Assembly (NCBI GenBank): GCA_010279815.1
Contig: QEOQ01000667.1
Location: 1 to 64,000, forward strand
Reading direction: 5' to 3'
Source: Brachionus plicatilis
Lineage: Eukaryota > Rotifera > Eurotatoria > Ploima > Brachionidae
DNA length: 64,000 bases
Below the pieces are notes generated by a model. It made no database searches. It saw nothing but the letters and a program-made list of their open reading frames with translations, and was not told the origin of the DNA. Positions 54,186-64,000 of the stretch are shown one piece after another; position 1 is the stretch's first letter; each line of letters starts with the position of its first letter. Made by a program: the position numbers and the translations under genes.

Positions 54186-54380
54186 AGAGGTATGGACAAT
54201 ATTTTATTAAATACAATTATTCATCAATTCAAAAATTATTAATTTCAATTAATTTTTCAACTCTAGGATTATTCGATTATTCGATTATTCAACTCTAGGA
54301 TTATTCGATTATTCGATTATTCGATTATTCAACTCAAGGACTATTCGATTATTCGATTATTCGAATATTCGAATATTCAG
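54186..54380. repeat. Dispersed repeat module followed by an ATTATTCG minisatellite
   Basis: 54186-54246 matches 178-240. 54265-54375 is a minisatellite of GATTATTC units, with a higher-order unit ending AACTCTAGG repeated about three times. Confidence 0.75.
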
Positions 54381-54434
54381 CTTTTCATGGAAATTACTCA
54401 GAATATATTTATTAAAATCTCTCTTTGCGTCTAA

Positions 54435-54580
54435 TTAACCGGATTCCCTAAACCGGGGCTGCGCCCCAGACCCCATTCAATCTCCAGTTTGTTTAAACAA
54501 AATTAACCCTTAAATTAACCATAGTTTGACTAAGCGAAAGACGACGCTAGGCGTCTTGAGCTTAGTCAAAAAAGCAAAAT
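54435..54580. repeat. GC-rich palindromic patch with a strong hairpin
   Basis: 54455-54467 is the short palindrome GGGGCTGCGCCCC. 54525-54570 can fold as a hairpin: TTTGACTAAGC pairs with GCTTAGTCAAA, and inside it AGACG pairs with CGTCT around an 8-nt loop. It stands out from the surrounding A/T DNA. It could be a transposon terminus or a small structured RNA; no other copy was seen in the window. Confidence 0.55.
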
Positions 54581-55639
54581 ATTAAATTTATAATATAATA
54601 TTTTATATAATATAATTTTATAAAATATATGAATTTCATGTCCGATCACTTTTAATTTTTTTAAATTAAATTAAGACTATATTTTAAAATGGAGTAGTTT
54701 TAATTCGTTTCAGCATATAGAGTGGAACTTTTTTAAAATAGAACTAGTTTCTTAATTGAACAAATAAATTCATTAGATGCTGTTGTCGATTTATAAATAA
54801 ATAAACTTGATTTTCAAAAATTTTTCTTTCAAAATTAAATTGGCATAGACTTTTAGCGAATAATTTTAGATTTTTTTTTCTCTATTTTTTAAAATTTTTG
54901 ATTAAGACTATTGATACCAAAAAGCAAATTAAAAAATAAATAGTAAAAAAGTCAATCTTAGGAAAAACCCCTTAGTGTCTCTTAAGTTTTTTCAGCAAGT
55001 TTTTTTTTGAATCTTTACTAATAAAGAAAATACATAATAAAATTTGAAAGAAAATTTATTTAAATCCCTCAAGTTTCAAACCAAAGATTAAGAAATAAAT
55101 TATTAGATAAGATTTTAGTGATTGATAAAAATCATTTGCATAAGTATTTTAGATTTTGGAGATTGAATTTTATTTGAGTTTTTTATTATCCGAGAGAATT
55201 GCTGGAAAATGATCCGGCTTATTCGGTTCAGATGTTTTTCAAAATTAAATTATTAATTGAGACATTTTTTTTTTCAAAAAAGATAAGTTTAAAGATAAGT
55301 CAAATAAATGAATTTTTAATCGAACATTATTCTAACTTAACGACAAAATTTGATAAGCTTTGAAATTTTTGTTTATAAAGTTATAAACAATTTCAACACT
55401 TTTTATTTGAAATATTCGGAACTTATGAATCAAGAAACGATAAAAACCGATGATTTATTGTATGTTTATAGATTTGATTATTAAGCGCTTTTTAAAAAAT
55501 AAAACTTGGAATTAAAATACGAAAAATTATCTATTAACGGCTAGAAGATAAACATTTCCGAAAAAATGAATTGATAAAGATTTCACTAAGTTTTTGTACT
55601 TATCGTGTGCTTTTATTTATATTTAACTTCACTCATATT
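54581..55639. other. AT-rich spacer, nothing recognised
   Basis: No ORF with coding character. Nothing recognised beyond AT-rich spacer. Confidence 0.4.
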
Positions 55640-55946
55640 TCCTACCGTATTCCCTTGTTCGATATTGCGGCGTCATATACAGAAAAACAGCTTTGGTAGA
55701 TGCAACCAACACCATCTCGCCCATGTTAAAATATTCCTAATTTATTTCAAGCCCTGAGTACGCATTAGAATTAAGTTTTTAAGTTTAATGCGGCATTAAA
55801 GCTTGAGATTTTTTTCCAAAAATTTTAAATAAAATTAATTTTTTCCAATTTCTTTTTGGATTTAATTTATAGTGCTGAACCAAATGTAAAATTAAAAAAA
55901 TAATTTTTGTTTTTCACAAAAATCTCAAGCTTTAATGCCACAATAA
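55640..55946. repeat. Interspersed repeat ending in a 162-bp TIR unit, copy B
   Basis: 55640-55720 matches 47985-48060. 55785-55946 has inverted ends (TTAATGCGGCATTAAAGCTT and AAGCTTTAATGCCACAATAA), and its interior matches copy A at 48146-48308 in reverse orientation. Confidence 0.65.
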
Positions 55947-57001
55947 CCGAAAAAAAACTCGATTTTAAAAATACATTAAATAATCAATTTCTTAGGTAAA
56001 TAACATAAATTAAAATTAAAGTGTAGTTGTATTTTACTTTTTCGAAAATTTCATTAATATTAGAATTATTCAAAGCAATCACTAAAGAACTATAAAAAAT
56101 TTGAAGGTCAATAAATGTTCATAACATACATTAGGATCATAACACGCGATGAGAATTCAATTTTTATTTTAAATTTATGCTTTATTATCTAAAATATTTT
56201 ACTTTCATTATTTATGTGTTTTAGACTTAATTTTTTCAAAAAATTTACTCAAATTTTCGTAAATACAATTAAACTAGTTATATCAAAAAATCTAAAGAAA
56301 ATTAAAAAAAGTCGTATGAATTGAAAAAACTCATTTTTATTTTTATTCAAAATTTTTTCGTTAAAATTTAAGAAAATTCCCGTAAGAATATGTTGATCCT
56401 TTTTGAGGCTTAAAAGAAAAATTAGCAGAATTCCCGTATATTGTAGACCCTCGTGCCATAGTATAGAAATGCTATTGCGCAGATGATCTTTGTAACAAGA
56501 AATTAAAATTTTGTTTATTTTTAAAACTAAAATATTTTAAATCTTATATTTATCATATTAAAAAAATGAGTTTTAGTAATATATAAAACTTTAATTTTTT
56601 GTTAGGTTTCTTGAATCATAACAGCCAGTACCATAATGACGTCATCTTATAGATGATTAAATCCACGAAATAAATTTTTGATTTATTTTTAGGTATTTTG
56701 TCAATTCAAAAAAAATTTCTTTTCATACAATAACTAAAAGTATAACTACCCCGTGATTTTGTCCACCAACACTTAAATAGAGAATTTTTTAAGCTTTATA
56801 TTTTTATGTAGTTAGATGAATTAATTTAACAATTTATGAGTAAAAAAATGATTATCTAGTTTAAAAATCACTTTGAATAATAAATTACTAAGAAATTTTC
56901 TAATTTACTGTAAATTGATCAAAAAATGAATTAAAAAAATGATGCTAAAATTAGTGCTTTAATAATTAAAAAACAGGAGCTAATATTGAGTTTTTAAGTG
57001 A
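55947..57001. other. AT-rich spacer, nothing recognised
   Basis: No supported gene. A small unique segment ATGACGTCATCTTATAGATG lies near 56637. Confidence 0.4.
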
Positions 57002-57009
57002 CTCAATAC

Positions 57010-57392
57010 CAGAGTTGTTTAAAAGTCCCAAAAAAAAGTTTTTTTAGTTTCTTTTTTTTTTTTTTTCAAAGTTTAAGTCAGGACTTTAAAATTTTTTTTT
57101 GAAAAAAAAAAAAGTCCAATATCAGAATTTTTTTTTGAATTTTCTAGATCAGGCTTCATATCAAAAAATTTATATACTCTTGGGTTGTCTAATGCAATAG
57201 ATTTGCCATAAATCAGAATTTCGTTACAATTTTAGCATAAATTTCATCTCAGTATTCAAAATTTTAAAGCCTGGACTTGGACTTTTTTTTTGAAAAAAAA
57301 AATTAAAGTCTTTGGTCGCACTTTTGAAAAAAAAAAAAAAAAAAGTCTGGACTTGGACTTGACTTGAGACTTGTGACTTTTAAACAACTCTG
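57010..57392. mobile_element. hAT-type MITE, 383 bp, with 8-bp TSD
   Basis: Terminal inverted repeats CAGAGTTGTTTAAAAGTC and GACTTTTAAACAACTCTG are exact complements over 18 bp. CTCAATAC flanks both ends (57002-57009 and 57393-57400), the 8-bp duplication typical of hAT transposons, and CAGxGTTG-type ends also fit hAT. The interior is non-coding and packed with AAGTCC and GGACTT motifs, possibly subterminal transposase sites. A shorter relative is at 27886-28045. Confidence 0.9.
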
Positions 57393-57400
57393 CTCAATAC

Positions 57401-59384
57401 TTAACATCTGTTTATTAGTTAAAAGTTGATTTTTTCCTTTTTTGTTGCTAATAAAATTTTTATCTAAATTAGAAACCAAAAAATATATAAGTTTTTTTTT
57501 AAATGTGTATTCCTGAATATGTGACTATTCACATGTTATTTCATTAAATTTTTAATTAAGAATTGCTTAATTTATAACCAAATTTTCATATTTATATGTA
57601 TGTGGTTGATAGTTAAACTTTAAAAATAGATCATGATTAAGAATTCAAAAAACAAAGATTGCATTTAATCAACACACATTCTCTGGTATTGTTGTTGAAT
57701 GGAGTCTTATTTTGATGGTTTGAAATTAAAATTACAAATAATAAAATGAAAAAAATAAAATATCGCTAAAAATTTTATTTTTTTAAATAAAAACATTAAA
57801 CAAATTGAATTTTTTTTTCAATTACCTTTTAATCTAAATTGAAACAATAAACCTCAAAAAACAATTCGTAAAATTTTACGATTGAAAACACAAGTCTCAA
57901 TAATAACTGAATCTTCATTTTAGAAACCAAAGATTGCTCTCCATTAGAAAACAAACCATTAGAAATATGATAGTAATCAAATCAAACAATTTAATTTAAT
58001 CAATTACTCAAATGAAATATTAATTGACTTTAAGCGAAAAATAAAATTTCAAGTGCCTATTTAATAAATTTGTCATTCGAAAATTACTCGACTAAACATT
58101 TAAAAAAATAATTTTTGAATTTTGAATTTTAACATCTTAGACCTTATTTGCTATTTAATTTCATTTATAGAATTTTTAGAATCTTTTTTCATTTCAAAGT
58201 TTTTACATATAAATGACAAAAATAAAATTTTAGAACAAACAAATATTTATTTTTTAGATTTCGAAATTGGATAATGTAGCTTCTTAAGGCTAAAATTTAA
58301 CAAAATTATTTTATTTCTAAATATTTCTTTTAAGTATATAAAAATAATTAATAAACTTTTCAGATTTATTTTACAATACTAAGACAGTTTATTATCTACC
58401 TAAGAGACGTAAATTTTAAAAGTTAAATAGTAAAAATTACATTTACCTTTTACTATTTGAGCAAAATTAGGATTTTCGCTTCGAAAAAAGTCATTAATAT
58501 TGCGATATATTTTTAAAATTAATATCCAAATGGACCAAAATAATTTTTAAAGGCTTTAAAAGCCGATTAAAAATTGAGATTATGCATAAGGTAAAACAAT
58601 TTGTAAGCATGAAATCGTACAAAAATAATAAAACTAAATTAAAATGCAAATTTAGAAAATTTAAATGAGAATAAAATATTACTCAATTGTAACAGGTTAT
58701 ACGAGTTTATGTATGTTGTGATTTTTTTGAAGAAAATTTATTCTTTTTTTAAATGAAACCGTAAAAAACTTCCAAGTCCGAAGTTCTTACGTAATAAGCA
58801 GGAAATACTCCGAGCTAATTCTGAAATTTCTATTTCGAAAAAGCAGCACTTTTCTTGTTTTTAATTAATTTCTCATATAAAATTAATTTTATTGATTTTT
58901 AAATTTTTGGACACAAAACTAATTTTGGAAGAATTTTTGTATTTTTCCAATTCAAAAAAACTAATATATAAAAATTCAATCCAGGTTACTTTTCAAGTTA
59001 TATAATTTTTTAGAAATACTCGTAACATAATTGAAACTAATTGTAACTAAACAAATAAATCAACAACACAATACAATTTAAATTTTAAAACTTTACTCGT
59101 AGCTGTTTTTCGCAATTCTATTTTTAATATCTTAAACCATTAGTCCGAGGAAAGATTTGTCTAAATGAGCGTCTGTATTTACTTTTGGTTCTATTTTAGA
59201 ATTTTACAAGCTCACCTTTAAATTTATTTTTTAAAGCTTTTAAAAAACGATTTATTAAATTTGCTGATTATCTGGTTTTATTTTTGAAGAATTTAGCTCA
59301 CAAAATATTTTTTCAATTAATTAGATTTTAATTTCGGTATTAAAAATAACAACATATATTAGATATTTTGAAGCATGAAAAAAT
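57401..59384. other. AT-rich region upstream of the five-exon gene
   Basis: No supported gene; the 3' part presumably includes the promoter of the gene starting at 59385. Confidence 0.4.
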
Positions 59385-61825
59385 ATGGAATCAACTGCTA
59401 ATTGTAGCCCATGTCTCGAGTCATACAGTTCAAGTCTAAAAAAATCGCTTAAATGCCAAGTGAGTTAATCAATTTATTAAAAAACTTTTTGTCAAATATT
59501 TAGTTGAAATTTTTATTTTATAATTAATCATTTCACGAATAACATTATTTGATTTATGTCCATTTTTTAAATAGCTAGACTAAAATAGCATTCAAAAAAA
59601 TAAAAGTTTTAGTCGATATACTTAACCCAAGTAGATTTAGAAAATTACAATCTAACTAAATCTTTATAGTGATATGTCATAATTGCAAATATTGATCAGG
59701 AATTAGCTCAGTTCAAGCTAAAAAACTAGAGCAACAAAAACATAATGTTTTAACAATTAAATTTGTAATTAAATAAAGAAAATATTAAAATTTTAAAATA
59801 ATTTAATAAAATTTAAATTTAGAAATATTGGGGCTTTTAATTCTAAAATTTATTTAGAGATTACAATTTGAATACTTGAATCGTCAACTGGAGGAAGATA
59901 CTAAAGCAAACCATCACGAAATGGTAAAATAAATTCTTAAAGATAATTTTTTTTAATTTAATTTGAACAGCTTGGAATAAGCGATCTTCGCTACGTAAAT
60001 TTTGAAGATGAACTAGAGAACTTGGAGAGTGTGCAAAAGTCATCGAGCAGAACCTTTGACTTAAAAGACGATTCCAATGAAGAGCTCAGTGATATAATTT
60101 CGTTGCAGTCAATAACTTTGACTAATGAAAGCACAAAAATGAACAAAAGTGAGCCATTTTCAAGCATGATCGAAGAATCAAGGATTCTGTCAAGTTCTTC
60201 ATCAAAATCGACCAAAAGCCAAGAGTCTGATAATTTCAGCGAGCCGAAATCATCGGAACAAAATTGTCAAGAGACAATTGAAGTAAATAAAAATTACACA
60301 AACGAAAAAATTAATCTTCTAAAAGTGACAGTCGAAAATGTTACCGAATCATCCGAGGACGAATTCGAAAAATTCAAGAGACCACCAAATAAAAAAGAAT
60401 CTATACCAATGTAAGTTTTGGTTGAAATTTTAATTTTTTTTTTCTCTGTTTTTTTTTTATTATCTTAAAAAATTTAAATCTTATTAGGATTGATAAACTT
60501 TTGAAGCATTTCTTTGTAGTTATGTTATCAAGAAGCGATAATATTTTCAGATAAGATTAAGAGTCAACCCTAATCGTTGACGGTAAAGAAAAATTATTTG
60601 TTGACCTAAGAAATCAATTAAAATTTATTTTATTTGCGTTAATCGCAAAATTAAAAAAAAATTTAATTACAAAATTCTACAGATTGTATTTAACTTTTTT
60701 TTGATATTGGTTTTAATTTCCTTTCTCAAATTTGAATTGTCTCGACTTAGCGAAAACAAAATCATCCAAAAAATTGTTTCTATGCTTGTAACTAACTGGT
60801 GTTTGGCATTTTCGAATATTTATTTTAAAAAATAGCTCTCAGTCTTAATTTATAATCAATATGAGAAAGCCAATAGTTAATAGAAAAATCAATCAAATTT
60901 GTAAAACAAATTTCTTAGGTCCAATATTGTTTTGTACAAAAACAGCCAGATGATATTTAAGCAAAATAAACAAAATATTTATTAGTTTTACTTTAAATAA
61001 CTTGAAGCTATGCTGATTTTTACAGAAACTGGCACGAAATTGTCTGTTTATGGTCAAGTCGGTCAGCTAGAAAAGATGTGAATGTTAGCATTAGTTGAAA
61101 ATATTTTCAAATAAAACAAAGGTTAGACTTGGAAAGGCCTTTAAGTAAACTTGATTTAGAGCCAATGTAGCTTTATGAGAGTATGTAAAAAATAGAATTA
61201 AATTTTAAAATCGCTTTATTTTATTAAGCTTTATTTTGGAATAAGAAAGCTTAGCATTTAAATTGTAAGGTACATGAATTTCGGATTTTGTTCTACACTC
61301 ATTTTTATTTTTCATATAAATTGATTTTTGTTGTTTTACCTTTTGTTATTTAAAAAAATAATTGATCGAAATTCGAGCAATTTTTCTTAATTTGCTAGAA
61401 TTATAAATTTTTTCTTTTTTTTTTATATTTTAATTGACTTGAAAGCATTTACTTTTGATCTTCTAAGATTAAATCAATTTAAACTAGATCTGCTAGATTC
61501 CAAGATCAAGCTCGTTTTCAATCTAATAAATATATTTATTTAAGACCGCTAATGATCAAAAAATCTAATCTTCAAGTTTATAGCAAAATTTTTGGCCATT
61601 CTTTATCAAATTAATTTTAGACACTTTGATTATTTATTTTTTAGACTGATTTAAATCAACTTGGCTAGTAAAATAGTGTTAAATAAATATTTTCCATATC
61701 ATTTTTTAATTACAGAAGTTAATTTGATTTTGTCAAATTTTCAAGTCTCAGTAATTTAACTTACAATTTATTTATTTATTTATAGATGCAAAAAATTTGG
61801 CAAAAAATCACGATTCAAATGCTGA
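59385..61825 (+). CDS. Unrecognised five-exon gene, acidic Ser-rich coiled-coil protein
   Basis: Proposed exons: 59385-59463, 59700-59746, 59858-59923, 59971-60410 and 61786-61825. All junctions are GT-AG and phase-compatible, and the sum is exactly 224 codons (223 aa). The N-terminus is cysteine-containing (NCSPCLESYSSSLKKSLKC). Exons 2-3 give a coiled coil (VQAKKLEQQKHNRLQFEYLN, RQLEEDTKANHHEM). Exon 4 is acidic and Ser-rich (FEDELENLESVQKSSS, SSSSSKSTKSQESDNFSEP). The last exon gives a basic, Cys-ended tail CKKFGKKSRFKC, which could be a membrane-tethering or lipidated tail (inference). The last two junctions use good sites (GTAAGT; TTTATAG). The first donor is weak (GTTAAT), and a stronger GTGAGT at 59460 would break the frame. 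Intron 4 (1375 bp) is long for this genome. I recognise no family. Confidence 0.55.
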
Positions 61826-64000
61826 GGGTAAATTGGACACTAGAGGGCTTTTGAAAAATTTCAGCATGAATACTCTGTATAATTATTTAAGCACGTATTT
61901 ATCAAAGAAAATAAAAATTTATTACTTCGAATAGTTAATGAATTAATTTTCGGTGTATTTAAAATACTTTTAAGGTACTCAGGCTAAAATATGCTAAGTA
62001 GCAGTCGATTTCTTAATTTCAAAATTAGTTTTTTATGAAGCAAAATCAATAAGAGAAATTGTGTTTCTGTAGCAAGCTACTTGTATTCTCTCACATGAGG
62101 AATTGGGTAAAAAAATAACATTAAATGAATTATGATAAAATTTATTAAATAAATTGATTTAGACAGAAATTATATCATTTACTACTTGATATCTTAAGTA
62201 ACTGCGGAAATTTTTGTTAGCTAAGTAGTAAAGCTAAAAGCTTAATTGCTAAGAAGGATCTCGACGCTAACTTGAGAGCTTTAAAAATTAATTTAAATTC
62301 AAAAATTGGTCAACTTTAATTTCATAAAAAAAGATCATTCAAATAACTGAAATATGAGCAAGAACAAATAGAGGCACGATTTAAGTGATTTTGATCCAAA
62401 GAAACTTTTTAGGCATAAAATTCTTTAATATGCATTAAATTTTTCAGATATTATATGTCTTGAGGGCATTTGAAATTTTATTTACTATACTTTCATGAAC
62501 CAGGCCCGAGAGTAGCATTGTTCAATCGACAGGTTGATAATTTTTTTTATTATTTTTTGCTTTGGAAAGCTTAGCAATCGTTAAGCAAAAAGAAAAAAGT
62601 GGTTTAAATTTTTTATTACTAGAATAAAATATGAATATTTTTAAATTTTCATTTTTAAAGTAAGCAGATTAATATAAAAATTTATTTGCTTTTCTCCAAA
62701 ATTTTATTATTTTAATTAAATTTTTAGACAATTTTTCTACTAAAATAAAATTTTTTTCGACTATCTTTAGAATCGAAAACAAGCCATTTAGTATTTAATT
62801 TGTATCCTTGAATTGAACTCAAAATTACTTAAAGGCTCAATTATCGTTTAACTAGAATCTTTTATATTTGTTATCATTTTTTTTAAATGATTAAATTGCC
62901 ATTTTTTTTAATTATACAATTGAATTGCAAAATTTCATTTTTTTTCTAAGTATAGGAAATTATAAATTAATGAAAATTGTGAGCTAGCATTAAAAACTTG
63001 CTTAATTTTACATTGCTCAGGGATAGCAATAATTTATTTGTGAACAAATAAATTTCAAGTAAATAACTAAATTTAAAGAATACATACAACATGTTTTTTA
63101 GCTGAGTTTGAGTTGTAGACATGAAAATGAAGTCTCAAAAATTGATGTTTTGTTTTTTTTTTAATTAATTTATTATTTTAATAAAGGTATGCATATTACG
63201 CAATGCTGTTAAAATTATTTGCTTAAAGTATCCCGAAAAGACAAGTGAATGCCAATTTAGTTTACTTCGAAGAAAACTGCTTGAGATTATACTGCTGATT
63301 TGGTTTAAATTAATTCTTGTCATTTGCCTTAGAAGCAATTACTAATTCTCTCAAGTTCACTCACTCTTTTTCTCCTCTCTTTTCTCTTGTTTCTTAGATT
63401 CAATTCTGTTTTTATTAATTTCAACAACTGAATTTCAAATAAATAAAATTAGCATTTATTATTTTCTTTTTTTTTTATTTCGAAATATTTGAAATATTTA
63501 ATATGATACCCAAGGCTCGATTAGTATTTGACATAAATACATGCTATGAATTGACAAAAATTATTCACATATCTTTATTTTATTACTTTTTTTTTTGTTT
63601 TAATCTCCTTGAGGCGTTTGGCCAAATAGCACAAATAAATATCATGTGCATTATTTATCTATCTTATTCACCGAGCATGTTTGATCAAATAAAGTTATTT
63701 ATCTATCCAACTAAGAGAAAAAATTAAAAAAACATAATTTAATTTTTTTAAAAGGAAACAAACTCGGTTCAATACATTATTACAATAAATAGGTTTTTAG
63801 TCGGAGAAGAAAAAATGGTCTAAAATTTATTTCTATATAATAAAGTATGTTTTTCTAATTTAATCTTCATTTTTCATTTGTGTGCTAAAGTTAATCATGT
63901 TTAAGAATGATACTAATTTAATGAATTGTTTGATTGATAAATATAAAAATAATAATTTATCGTTTAAACTGACATGGAGGGAAAATATACTTCAAACTTA
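61826..64000. other. AT-rich 3' flank and intergenic region
   Basis: No gene supported. A 74-codon frame at 63503-63727 begins MIPKARLVFDINTCYELTK and is preceded by a polypyrimidine tract ending TTTCTTAG (about 63398). It could be an exon of a gene running off the window, but it has a low-complexity middle and no recognisable domain. Confidence 0.35.

Noticed and set aside
54265..54375. CRISPR-like array
   Set aside because: Units are contiguous short tandem repeats without unique spacers, in a eukaryotic genome.
59861..60215. Minus-strand frames opposite the five-exon gene
   Set aside because: No domain pattern, and they conflict with the phase-consistent exon series on the plus strand.
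63503..63727. 74-codon frame near the window end
   Set aside because: Kept only as a note in the last spacer. The low-complexity middle and absence of a second exon make it unsafe to call a gene.

Overview
The window looks like a very AT-rich metazoan nuclear genome, most likely a monogonont rotifer such as Brachionus. This is inferred from composition, spliceosomal introns of about 45-70 bp, a bilaterian Twist bHLH gene and a heavy load of decayed LINE, Tc1/mariner, Helitron and MITE sequence. No rRNA, tRNA or CRISPR array was recognised. The species call is inference; the animal call is firm (Twist, TRA2, VPS26, prefoldin 5).

Layout. Positions 1-20900 hold a very large imperfect palindrome. 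The left arm (about 1086-7853) is repeated in reverse complement at about 10632-19720, around a 2.8 kb centre. Each arm carries the same composite relic: an old reverse-transcriptase fragment, a Helitron/PIF1 helicase C-terminus fused to a 5'-truncated CR1-like LINE, a SWIM zinc-finger transposon relic, and the promoter and 5' end of a GH3 beta-glucosidase gene. Only the left copy of the glucosidase is full length (7505-9856). The right copy is cut at codon ~116, and a third fragment lies between them. The right arm was later hit by a 1.47 kb insert carrying an intron-containing BEN-domain pseudogene, flanked by a 20-bp direct repeat.

Positions 21600-35000 carry ordinary genes: a secreted PAN-like/seven-blade WD40 protein (21631-22859), prefoldin subunit 5 (24337-24822, minus) head to head with VPS26 (25379-26546), and transformer-2 (33614-34661, minus). 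Transformer-2 is bracketed by two inverted, nearly identical copies of an unrecognised two-exon gene (30270-30835 plus, 39256-39821 minus) encoding a coiled-coil protein with RFDTRLD repeats.

Positions 35200-48400 are a transposon graveyard plus one element that still looks intact: a 2879-bp mariner-like transposon (40449-43327) with TA target duplications, 789-bp terminal inverted repeats and a four-exon, 343-aa DD37D transposase. Positions 48400-64000 hold the twist gene (52991-53818), a hAT-type MITE with an 8-bp target duplication (57010-57392), a GC-rich hairpin patch (54440-54600), an unrecognised five-exon gene (59385-61825) and long AT-rich stretches.

The conserved genes are unrelated housekeeping or developmental genes and do not form a pathway. 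The notable biology is structural: repeated formation of inverted duplications (the glucosidase palindrome, the coiled-coil gene pair around tra2, and the mariner with giant inverted repeats). All of these could make double-stranded or antisense RNA.
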